A stretch of 42,666 nt of DNA from Priapulus caudatus (Eukaryota; Priapulida; Priapulimorpha; Priapulimorphida; Priapulidae). A model generated the notes under the pieces. That model was not told the origin of the DNA and ran no database searches. It saw nothing but the letters and a program-made list of their open reading frames with translations. Position numbers and translations under genes: made by a program. This document shows positions 1 through 23,500 of this stretch, piece after piece (the stretch's first letter is position 1; every line of letters starts with the position of its first letter). The stretch lies in the NCBI RefSeq assembly GCF_000485595.1, contig NW_014577837.1:66169-108834 (forward strand), in the 5' to 3' direction.

Positions 1-432
1 ACGACGAGGAGAGGTGCCCAGCAGGAGAAGAAGCCGACGACGAGGAGAGGTGCCTGGCAGGAGAAGAAGCCGACGACGAGGAGAGGTGCCCAGCAGAAGA
101 AGAAGCCGACGACGAGGAGAGGTGCCTGGCAGGAGAAGAAGCCGACGACGAGGAGAGGTGCCTGGCAGGAGAAGAAGCCGACGACGAGGAGAGGTGCCTG
201 GCAGGAGAAGAAGCCGACGACGAGGAGAAGTACCCAGCAGGAGAAGAAGCCGACGACGAGGAGAGGTGCCTGGCAGGAGAAGAAGCCGACGACGAGGAGA
301 GGTGCCCAGCAGGAGAAGAAGCCGACGACGAGGAGAGGTGCCCAGCAGGAGAAGAAGCCGACGACGAGGAGAAGTACCCAGCAGGAGAAGAAGCCGACGA
401 CGAGGAGAGGTGCCCAGCAGGAGAAGAAGCGG
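1..432 (+). repeat. 36-bp tandem repeat, 12 copies
   Basis: Twelve head-to-tail 36-bp units. A GTGCC or GTACC landmark recurs at 14, 50, 86, 122 and so on every 36 bases to 410. All three forward frames stay open through the array. Units vary at only a few sites: CCCAGC/CCTGGC, GAGGTG/GAAGTA, AGG/AGA. The array runs off the left edge, so the true copy number is unknown. Confidence 0.95.
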
Positions 433-520
433 AGGAAGAAGAAGGAGAAGAAGAAGAGGAAGGGAGAAGAAGAAGAAGCCGAAGAGGAAGCGGGAGAAGA
501 AGAAGAAGTCGAGGAACTAA
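2..520 (+). CDS. Arg/Ser-rich repeat protein, C-terminal part (hypothetical)
   Basis: A frame open from base 2 to a TAA at 518-520 reads twelve copies of a 12-residue unit of the type SRRRSRRRGEVP. A very basic tail rich in R, K, G and E follows, ending KKKKSRN. I do not recognise the protein; the composition recalls RS-type or nucleic-acid-binding low-complexity domains. Of the five variable sites among units, four are third-position synonymous changes in this frame (CCC/CCT, GAG/GAA, GTG/GTA, AGG/AGA) and one is Ser/Gly. In the other two forward frames they change residues. That favours this frame as coding, but only five sites are involved. The 5' end is outside the window. The context is awkward: kinesin exons without their 5' half begin only 1.7 kb downstream on the same strand, so this could be a nested gene, an assembly join or non-coding simple sequence. 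Confidence 0.35.
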   Translation, partial: RRGEVPSRRRSRRRGEVPGRRRSRRRGEVPSRRRSRRRGEVPGRRRSRRRGEVPGRRRSRRRGEVPGRRRSRRRGEVPSRRRSRRRGEVPGRRRSRRRGEVPSRRRSRRRGEVPSRRRSRRRGEVPSRRRSRRRGEVPSRRRSGGRRRRRRRGREKKKKPKRKREKKKKSRN

Positions 521-1645
521 GGAGGACCACAGCGGCTGTTGTGCTGTAACAGTTCCTAAACATTTCTGTGTAACGTGTTATAATTATATTATGTGTATCA
601 TTTAATGTGTATATAGCTTTCCGTAATATCGCGTGTGAGGGTTGTGCGGGTGCCAACGTTGAACTGTTATATTGTTTATTAAACTTTCCATTATCTGACG
701 TTACCAAACATTTCCGTCTACAGCGTATGCGTGCGTGCCCTCACTAGCCCTATAGCTTCAACTCGTGACAGAGAGCGAACGCAGCGATGGGAGGGTGCTC
801 TTGATTCGTTTGCCCCCGAGTTTAGCATCAGAACACCTGCTGTCAGGTGTCACTTGTCTCAATTGTGCAGGAATAATTCTTTTAATAGCCATATAGGCTA
901 ATAATAGTAGACGTATGTATGCGTCGTTGAAATTGAGAAATCGTATAACATTTATCTAAATGCTTTCTGTAAGAGGGCGAGGAAAACTGCAGGCACTAGC
1001 TCTCTTAGGGCAGGTTGGCGAATCGTGCCCTAACAGGCCGGGGTTCAACAACACCTAGCAAAAACTGAGAACAACGCAACTTTAAGCTATTTGTCTACAG
1101 AACAATTCTTTTTACTGGGACTCTTGTCGCATTCAGGATTCCATCGAGACTGTCGGAATCTCGGGCAACGTCACCTGGTTTGTAAATCGATAAGGTTTTC
1201 TTTAGCAAAATGGACTTCTTTAGCAAAATGTGACACAATGTCACCTGATTTCAAAATCCAATCAGATTGTGGAAGGCACGCTCGAACACGTGTAGATATT
1301 TTGACGATGATCAGTACGAGTATTAGTGCCATGAATATGTATATATACTATTCATCTACTAGGACTACCATTAACATATCTATAATCTATAGAGTACTCT
1401 ATAGAGTCTAGATACGTTAGTGGTAGTCCTAGTATTAGTAATAGACTCTTTAAGCATAATGAGCCATGACATTACAAAAACATAAACAACAAACAACAAT
1501 AACGTTACCTTACATTATATTAATCAGTATTCACGTGTATATATATACAGTCAAAACTGTATATATATTAAGGCTCACTCAAGGACAGCCCCAAATGTAT
1601 TCTTTGTAGACAGTTGTCCGCTTTATAGGGGTTGCTTCACTGTTT
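521..1645. other. Non-coding stretch after the repeat ORF
   Basis: No exon-like ORF seen. An ATTAAA-type polyadenylation hexamer near 678 would fit a 3' UTR for the upstream ORF. Bases about 770-850 share a segment with 11663-11750. A small hairpin joins CTAGGACTACC near 1360 with GGTAGTCCTAG near 1422. An AT-rich palindrome lies near 1535-1570. Confidence 0.4.
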
Positions 1646-1649
1646 TAAC

Positions 1650-2012
1650 TACAGTCCGACCTCCTATATCCGGCCATCCGTTATCCGGAAATCTCTATTA
1701 ACCGGCCGCGATCTCGCAGTGTATGTTCTCTGTTTTTCATTCATTTCCACCTAAAAATCTTGCTCAAAGCTCGCTCAAAACTCGCGCGATGTAGCAACCT
1801 TGCGTGCGTGCGTGCGCGCGTGCGTGCGTGCGTGCGTGCGTGTTGTCCGCTATGCTGCCGGTAAAATTTCTGTTTTATTTCATTATATTTCCATTTCATA
1901 TTAACCATAACCTGTTTAATTGTAACCTAAGTTTGAGCATAACTCTCATATCCGGCCAAATCCCATATCCGGATGGGTGCCGGTCCCGACGTGGCCGGAT
2001 AAAGGAGTTTGT
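1650..2012. mobile_element. Decayed pogo/Tigger-like MITE
   Basis: The left end reads CAGTCCGACCTCCTATATCC after a TA dinucleotide. The right side carries GGCCGGATAAAGGAG, which is inverted relative to it. Several internal TATCCGG/CCGGATA motifs occur in both orientations. TIRs rich in TATCCGG with a TA target site are typical of Tc1/mariner-pogo elements. No transposase ORF is present and the outer right end is lost. Confidence 0.35.
1801..1845. repeat. (TGCG)n microsatellite
   Basis: Near-perfect GTGC/TGCG repeats inside the MITE-like segment. The apparent ORF across it is a by-product. Confidence 0.85.
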
Positions 2013-2195
2013 GAATTTAATTTGGAGCAAATTAGATTTTACTATGTATGAGAAAATTGGTATCGCCCTGAATGTTTGTTGGAAGGTCTCAATAAAGGTC
2101 TGTGGTCGGACACTGAAAGACAATCAAGTTGCCCACATCTGGCATCGATCTGTTCAGAGAAATAAATGTCACTTGTACTTTTTTGCCCCCGGCAG

Positions 2196-15043
<12,848 letters not shown>

Positions 15044-15820
15044 GTCTGCCTAATGGTGGTGACAGAGGGGTGCGCACATGCATAGTCGCTTTGTGAAGTT
15101 GTCCCCGAATGCTGTAGTCTCGTAGTCGTTTTAGCAAAGGTCGAGTATTGTAGCATCAGAAGTGTAACCACACCATCAGGAGTCCATCCCTGTGAGTGGG
15201 ATTGTATTCACGCTGCTGTATTTACTGTGTGTTGCATGAAACACTGTTTGGTTTGTACGATTTTGTGTTCACCGAATGTATTTCATGGTTATTACTTTCA
15301 CAGGTACTGTTCACGTTCGGTGTTTGCTTTATGAATTTATTTATTGAAAGACGTCATTTTGCATGCGGTTTGCATTTTTTCGGTGTAGTCACTACTCGCT
15401 CTGGTGCCGCCAACGTTATCGGTACACATTGTCACGCTTTGGTCTTGCGAGAACGAGTTTTTAGTTTACGTTTTGCATTTTTGCATGCCTGCTTGCACGT
15501 GCACTTGTTTTGCAGTATAATCTCAGCGAATGCAGCTGGTGTTGCCATCATATGCACGCCAACAAATAACAGGAATAGATTCTCAGGTAAACAAGTACGT
15601 GAAAATCAAGATAGCAAATCTTAGGAGCAACAGATGGAAGTGTGTGCATTCACTGATGTTCAAGCTCTAAATGTTTCATGGTCGTTTATTATGTTTTGTT
15701 GATTGCTGCAAATGTCAGTTTACTCTCCTTGTATGTGAATGAGTCCTGTGTTCCTGTTGCTGTTCTTGTCAAAGGATGTTCTTTCAATAAAGATTCGAAA
15801 GTATAGCAAGTAAATAAAGC
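15044..15820 (+). other. Probable KIF5 3' UTR
   Basis: Non-coding sequence between the stop and the polyadenylation signals, GTTT-rich, with no repeats recognised. The long open frame at 15196-15624 has no recognisable protein similarity. Confidence 0.55.
15786..15818 (+). terminator. Polyadenylation signals
   Basis: AATAAA at 15786-15791 and 15813-15818, about 750 bases downstream of the KIF5 stop. Confidence 0.6.
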
Positions 15821-15978
15821 ATAATCGGTATAAGCACTTATCATGCACTGTAAAATCTAGTGTGCTACTGAAAAATTACGTTGTGTAATATATATATGTT
15901 TGTGATATCCGCTGCTGATCTGCCTTCATCTGTAGAAATACGTGTTTCCTGTTATTTCGATCCCGTGTTCGTTACAGG

Positions 15979-16102
15979 TAAACTGACTCCCCTCAAGCAG
16001 GACGGCCGGCAAGCAAAGGTCAAGAATACCGGTGTCATACTCTCTGTCGCGAGTCTCATGCAAGCAGCCAACCGCGACCTCGACGACTTCGGAGTCACAT
16101 GA
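15979..16102 (+). other. Coding-like segment, possible orphan exon
   Basis: After a pyrimidine-rich tract and GTTCGTTACAG comes an open frame reading KLTPLKQDGRQAKVKNTGV and ending DLDDFGVT at TGA 16100-16102. It has a more exon-like base composition than its surroundings. It would need one carried base, while the last KIF5 donor (15039) leaves two, so it does not splice in frame to KIF5. I do not recognise the peptide. Confidence 0.25.
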
Positions 16103-18784
16103 TGACAGGCTGACGCGTCGCCGCGTTGACTGCATCCTGCGTGATCGTCGGCAGTCATCATGGCGACCGCATCCCAACCCCAAAGCGTTATTTATCTTTT
16201 ACACGCATAACTTCCATTGTCGTGGCTGTGATGTACATGTGCACACATCAATGTAGCTGCCTGCTTCGCTCCATAGACATTGCACAATGTTGGACCGTCT
16301 TTGTCTGGTCGTACGTTCAACGACCACAGCATATAAATACATGCGCTGACAGGAAATTAAAAATCGAGTTCGTTCATTCTGAGGCCCATTACAGTGGTAT
16401 ATTTCAGTCGCTTCTGTGCTGGCTTGCAACTATGGCTGGTAAATGGCTCGGTGCTTCTGTGGGACGTTCACCTTCGCACTCTTCCACTCATCCCGGTGGT
16501 CATTTACCGGTGCTTGCTTACTGTAAATCTGCTATGGCTGGTGCAGTGCTCAACTCTCTCTGTGGGGTGATGCTCCTGTATGGCAACCCACTCCTTTCCT
16601 ATTTGTCATCAGAATTGGTTACAAAATGTAAAGTACGTGTTTTGGACACACTTCTACACATTCACTCATATATATATAAATCACTTCAGCAGCGTCGCCC
16701 GCGTAATAGGAAAAGGCGGAGTTGGAATGGATTCTTTCTCTTCACTCTCTCCCGCATTTGTCATCACAGTGTTGTCTGAGAATGGAGTGGAGTGAGGTAT
16801 CAGGAATGGCATAGGGTGGGGTATTGCGAAGGGGTATCGTTGGGAAATAGCATGTGGGTGGGGTTATCATCCTAAAGGTGGTGGGATGGGTTGACAGCTG
16901 TTGGCAGAGGTGCAAGCAGCATCCTCACCAACTGGTTTTCTATTGCAGCGGATGCAGTGCAGGCTTTTACAACACTGGTGGCGCCACCTTGTGGTTTTTT
17001 GCACGCGTGTATTATTGCACCAGTGTCGGCTTGTGTAACGTCGTGAAGGGGTGAGCAACGACGACACATCTATTATCTCACATTTCATTTCTGCGCTACA
17101 CTGACTCGAAAATCGTCACGACTATAGCAGCTATATAACTTATTGTTACTATATTATTCATGCCTATGTTACTCCCCCTAGTTTACTATGAGTATGTTAT
17201 TCACTATTTATTAACTGATTGTGACAGCGGGCAAGGTAAGACCTGAGCACGCGGGCGGAGGACATTAACAAACGTGAGATGGGATCGTGAGATGGGAGTG
17301 TCGGTAACTCAGTATTACTGCACGCAATGGTGCATGCTGTAATTTATTGCCATTTGGCACCAAGCTTAGTGTTTAGGGAGCATTAAATTTCGATGAGTGA
17401 CTCGCGTTGGGAATGAAGTCTGCCACCCAGAAACGGCAGCTATCCGTGCACCGACGTTCACTTGTTTTGCTTCGAGTCGACGCTCCAACGTATGCGTTGC
17501 TCGTGTTCGTCGATCCTCAGCTTGTGTTGCTGGGCGGGTAAAAACTCCGAGGTTCCATTTTAGTCCCCAAGAGTTTGTTACAAGGATCTTCCCAGTTCGC
17601 AATGTATTCATCTGATTGCCCCACGCTCCCCAGGCAAACACGGCCCCATTCCCAGCGCGAGTACACGTTGCACAGCTGGTAGGAAGGCAGATGCCAAGAA
17701 AAAAGTAAAATGAAAAAAATCGTGTCAGTGTGTCTCGTTAGTATTTAAGGTCCATATTAACCTATACCGTAATCATAGGTGTATTTATCTATATTTAAGA
17801 GTCGAGACGGGGGTGGGGGCTCGGATTGACGGCTCGTATCGTATCTAGATGTAAATTTATGCATCCTATACGGTCGCCATATGCCTTTTTGTTGTCAGTT
17901 CGTTCAGTGAATCGTGTCTCGTTGCTTAGTAACAGGGCTGGATTCTTTCCGAGATATACATATATTATAGAGCGTGTGAAAGGAAGTTGCGTGGGAGACG
18001 GACGTTCATCTCACGAATTCGGAATATCATGAAAAGGGAGACACTGTATATCGCCTAGTGCCCCCCTTTGAAGGTGCTTTTTTTAATTTCATGTGCCTAT
18101 AGGTAAATCGGGCATGACTGTTATTTGTGGCCGTGAGCAGTGTGAGTTTGAGCAAGAATTCGGGGTTCGTTACACGGCAAACGCTGTCGTAGACACTAAA
18201 ATTTCATCAGGTGCTCTCCCGGCCCCCCGATTGTCACATTTATGCATGCCAGTATTATTGAGGGTACGTGTAGCTCTGCCGGTATAGTACTGGTAGTGTT
18301 GCCTTAGGCCTGTACACTGTTCCTGGCAACATTCCTGGGACAACACGCCGTGATGGCGGATGCTGCGGCATCAGTTTCACCGCATGGCGTAGTGTACACT
18401 CGCAGCGCCAGGTGTGCTGCAGTACAGCTATGTGAACAAGTTCTCACCTTACAACGTTGTTTTCCTGATCGCTCATACGTGCACGGCTACTGCATTACAA
18501 GTACACACATACTTCCAGTATACACGAATCTCAGTTTTGTACACGTCCATTCACAACCAACAGATATCCTTGATCTGCATTACGGTTTGCAACCTGGCTC
18601 GGTAATACAAGCCCAAGTGCAGAGAGCCTCCTATGATTTGAGGTTGCACATAGTGGGAGAGAGACAGAGGGTGAGAGGGGAAGGGAGAGAGGGAGAGAGA
18701 AAGTGTGCATGTGCGTGGACGAGACGGTACAGTGTACTGTAAGACAGACACTAGGAAACCTCTCCCTATGAACACGGTAACTGT
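16103..18784. other. Convergent intergenic region, no supported gene
   Basis: Lies between the 3' ends of KIF5 and EIF3E. It contains low-complexity GA runs (about 18655-18705) and short ATAT tracts, but no ORF I can relate to a family. The last small EIF3E exon may lie here or in the following 1.3 kb. Confidence 0.5.
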
Positions 18785-19089
18785 CACTATAAACGGATAA
18801 AACACGGATTAATCTAACTAACACTACTACGACTGTACGACCTGTTCACATTCGGCTGCTTCAAAAGCTCCTGCTGCATGTATGCAGGTGCCCAGCTCGC
18901 GGGAAATTCACGTACTATGAATATAATAATCACGGACTCTCGAGATTAGGTGATTGTTAACAGGTAGTCCTTAGCAGTCCGTGGCAGTCCATGTATTTTG
19001 CAACGGTCCGTAATAGTCCGTGGCTCTTCGTGTTTTGCATAATTTGCATGTTTAGTCTGTGTTTCATCCGTTTATTCCAGTTCGTAGTG
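18785..19089. mobile_element. Diverged copy of the 29349-29744 MITE
   Basis: The left end CACTATAAACGGATAAAACA and the right end pair as inverted repeats (TGTTTCATCCGTTTATTCCA). The interior shares CACGGACTCTC-GAGATTAG and the TGCAGGYGCC segment with the other copy. No target duplication is visible. Confidence 0.7.
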
Positions 19090-20383
19090 TCTATTATAAT
19101 TAATTGCATTTGCAAAACGCGGTTCTCATGTGGACACTGTGTCAGAGTGCAATGCGTATATCGCGCTTGCCATCCGGATGTGGAATGCAGTTTACAGGCT
19201 TGGCAGCGGCTTGTGATGTTTTATATGTAGTTTATATTACCCCGAAGGTCAGGGACGATGTATGGATTATTACGAACCTGGTAGGAACATCTGTGATTTT
19301 TAGTTGCTTATGATGGGCGCTAATATATATTGTTGCTGGTACTTTACCAGAATTGTGTACAGGATGAAATCTTTTATGCTTGGCATTTTAAGTTTTCTTA
19401 GGGTGCAATAGCAGTTGAGTTTTAGAGTAATATTATTAACTGCACTCTTGCTATATGTTATCTTGTATAGCAGCACGAAGTTATTAGTGCTCAACCAATG
19501 ACTGTGCTAAAACTATTGTTTTTGACACTAGATGGTAGCACCGGAAAACTACTCGTAACTAAGATGAGATGTGTTCAACGTGTTAACGATTGCGGGAAAG
19601 TGATTCCAAAATTAGGTATATAATATAAAATGCGACTTATTCTGGTGAAGCCATCAGTGGAACAGGACACACGTTGAAGCCTGATCATTTTCTCCATTAT
19701 GTCCCAGATTTACAGACAAAATATCCCAGTTAACTGATTAGTGCATTTTTGGCAAAACTCAAATCGTGACGGAAATGTGTGAAATGCGATATAGATGCGC
19801 AAGATAAATTGGAGTGGTGTGATTACGAAAGGGCCTGATGTTCTAGTCCACATCGCTATCGAGTCTTCTGTAATTGCACGGTACTTTGGCTTAATAATAA
19901 ATTGACTATGAAGCTACTGCTGTTATGACACATTCCTTCATGTACCGTGGAATTCGAAGTGCCGCCGTGCGGGTGAGACAAACCGACAGGAATACGCAAC
20001 ACATGGGTAAAATTCGGAAATGCCCATAATTCTATTAACCACTTTTCCATTGCGGCGGATTACATTAAAGGTGGAAGGAAGTGTTCGCTTCTTTGTACAG
20101 ACTGTACTCTATGATGTGGAGAGTGATCTGTTGTAGATGTAAGAATGACTACTCGCCCCATTGTGGCACCTGGAGATAAACGAAAACAAATGTATGCGGT
20201 TAGCAAAACAACCGATGCACTCTGTTTGACGAATGATGTTAGGAAAAGCTCGATCAACATTCCTCCTCTGTTAGAAACCTGGTGAACTGCTACGCGTGTG
20301 AAATCTCATGGCCATGTAAACGTGAACGTTGGTAAAATGCCGGCAGTCAAGAGAATCAATCTGCTTGCCAATGTATGACTTAC
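19090..20383. other. No recognised feature
   Basis: AT-rich sequence with short spurious ORFs only. The EIF3E frame reads through the 20384 donor to a TGA at 20306-20308. Confidence 0.5.
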
Positions 20384-20518
20384 TCCTTCTTGAGTCTTCG
20401 CTCCTAGTTTTTTCTCGATATTCATGGCTAGCAGTTGCGAACGGAATGACAGCGACTTTGTCTTTTCGATCACCTGCTGGTATGGGGACACAGCCTGAGC
20501 GCCCATCACCACGTGACC
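20384..20518 (-). CDS. EIF3E: EIF3E exon 12 (PCI C-terminal helices)
   Basis: 45 codons from [20 protein letters not shown] to [15 protein letters not shown]. It has acceptor TTTTTTAAG and a consensus donor GTAAGT at 20378-20383. If unspliced, the frame continues 25 residues to TGA at 20306-20308. The family normally has about a dozen further residues, expected in another exon. Confidence 0.92.
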
Positions 20519-23500
20519 CTTAAAAAACAAAATCCGACCATAAGACATGACACACCACACCTTTGCACGAATCCACTGCTAATGATATGTATGATAAGCA
20601 CACAATGATATTTGTACATTCATTCATTCGGACTTGCACTAAGCAGTTCAAGAGTATGAACGTCTATTTGATGCTATCATCTAAAACACCTGAAAGTATT
20701 CTAGTTCATCAAGATCAGCATGCTTCACATTTCACATCTTCCTTCGTTCTAACGACCGAGGTGTCCCAAGTTTCTCATATATCAAGCTAGGTGGCAACAT
20801 GCTGCAAGCATAAGCTACGTTTTGCTCGATTCTATGCGCCGAGATTAGGTGGCAGCACTCACTGTAATATTATGGATCAACACATGTTGTTAGTTGGTAT
20901 AATATTTATTGTTCTGAGGAGCCATCCTCAAACACAGCTCACGCTTCCAAGCACATGTAGCAGAGAGAGCGAGTCTCTCGTAGAATCTCGTACACTCTCG
21001 TGTACGTCATAGCGTTACATCATTACACTCACCAGCTTGGAGTCGATCTTCGCATCTAACCGCGCGTTTCTGATCAGGTTTACGATCCACCGCTCGGCCT
21101 CTTCAGGAGTCATGTTCAACTTCTCTGCCAGCATCCTGCCCAACACACGTACGGGTTAAGAGTCCGTAATCAACCAAGCATCGGTTGGAAACTAAATGAT
21201 CACACACACAAAAGTAACATGGCGAAATAAGTCTGTGAAGAATACCAAGTGTCTACCAAAAATATTAACCGATCGTATGTACGGATGCAATTGCTGTGCG
21301 CAAAACCAACACGAAGAAATCTGTTCACCCCCCCCCCATTAAGATGTTTTGTACCACCTTACACATTCTACCTCGCCAGTAAAATAGAGACGAGTGTAAA
21401 GGTGTGGGGTGTGTATTAAGGTTTCATTCTCACTTGATACTGATGCACTGGTGGATTCTACAGAATGTCTCGAAGATGAAAAGACGTGCATTCTCTATAA
21501 AGTCGTCCAAGCAGGCGACGAGGAAGAAGTCGTTTATGAGAACCTGCGGACAAGACACCGAATCCATACTACATCACTGACTAGCAACCATCATTAATAA
21601 TCGTCAGTTACTGTAATTACTATAGATTACCATTCGGAATAAGTTTATCGAACTTCACGATAATTCAAGTAGTAATTTTATTTTAAGATGAGTGCAAGTA
21701 CATGGCTAGAACTGGAAGTACTTGGATTAGTATGAAATGGATGCTATTATACCCGAGAATTTAAGAGTATATAATGATAGTGAGGGAATAAATAATAATA
21801 TATACCTACACATTTTTATAATCACACATTCAAATTCATCATAAAACTACAGTGAGTTTCGAAATCTTATTATTGAACACTGACATGACACCACGCGACT
21901 GTGGTGCCACCCTGATAAAGTTGCACTTCTGCCGATTTTGTTTTGCACGTTACAGACCGAGGGCTAATCATCAAAGTGCAATTATATTTATACCAAACTG
22001 CTATCCACCTCCATACTCTCCACCTTTTGCACGGGTATTGCTCTAATGAAGATTAAACGTTTATTGACAAATGAATCTAATCAATCACACGTTTTATTTA
22101 TAGAGGAGATATATCTTTATGCTCAAGCCAAAAAATTTCATCAAATTTCCAGCACCTAATTATGTTACCACACAAATTTTGAATTTTTATGTAAAAATGG
22201 TATTTTGGATATTTCTCAATTACCACAGAGTGAGGAAGCAAAATTTTCGCCACAGGTTAAGCACAATATTTACCAAAATAGCGCATCAGGATTTTTCTTT
22301 AAGTTTCATATTTACTGAGAAAAATGAAAAAAACTGCTTAAAAATCAAGTTGTTAGAATTGAAAATTTTAGCGAATAAAGAGGCATAACTAATAAAATAC
22401 GGCACTTAATAACAATCTCTGACACGCTTTTTTACAGCAATATGTTACCATTAAAACGAGTGTAAAATTAAATTAATCCGAGTTGTAATCACAGAGAAAT
22501 ATCCATTTATACATCGGCTACTATGTCAGAAATCGAAATGGAGAAATCAGCGTTTTTCTATTTTTCACAATGATCGACCGCCTGTGTGCAAAATAGGTGA
22601 ACGTATGTGAAACATCTACTGTTAGTACTTGCTGTGACATATCCATGACTAACTGACACCACTAAATTGGTAATATGTTCTATGCACCTTGAGAAATTGT
22701 GAGAAATTACGAGGTTACCACCGCACTACTGGTACTATCTAATATGCCGGACCGTACCTCGCCTACTCCACTAACGAGTCTAGGGAGTCGCCTACGCCTA
22801 CTCCCCAACTCTAACCCTATCAGATAGTTACCAGGGTACGTTCCGGCAGTACCCTGGGGGACATAGACCCTATGAGCGTTATGCAGCTATGTGTCAACAA
22901 ACACAAACATAAATTCAAGGTGTGTAACAAGGGAAACGGGGCTATTTTCGGTCGCGCGTTAATTTCAACTATCCGTTCCGGCAGTACCCAGGGAGACATA
23001 GACCCTATCAGCATCACTGGCAGATGACAGCTGCAGGAGGGTTGATGCTGAATGATATTGGCTTAGAGAATATCATGAAAATTCTGGTTGTATCATGTCT
23101 CTGATGTCATCAGCAGAGATGCCAACACTTTTCTGAGCAAACTGTAGTGAGGATGTCTGAAATCTGTAGTCCGAGGGTCACGCAGTGACCCGAGTATGCT
23201 AGGGGGGTTCGGGGCATGCCCCCCGGAAAATTTTTGATTCCAAGATGCAATTTCCTGCATTCTGGGACCCAAAATGACAATAGGTTCACACTGATATTTG
23301 CTGCTAAATACATGTAGTTATTTTCAATCGTGTTATATCAATGTAACACTGAAACAAAACACTTGAAATATCATCAAAATTATTTTTTTCGATCGTAATA
23401 AAAATCGTAGTTGTATGCAAACTGGTTGTAGTGGTCAAAATGCAAACGAAATTCGCATAAAATATGGATAAATCGTAGGTTGGCATCTCTGCATCAGTGA

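Noticed and set aside
1-432. CRISPR-like repeat array
   Set aside because: Units are directly tandem without spacers, and the rest of the window is clearly animal.
15196-15624. 142-codon plus-strand ORF after KIF5
   Set aside because: Cys/Phe/His-rich without a domain, located in the probable 3' UTR before AATAAA signals.
19700-19750. Minus-strand AACTGGGA as the eIF3e C-terminal NW motif
   Set aside because: The residues after NW do not resemble the family end and no acceptor in the right phase precedes it; the same holds for 17586.
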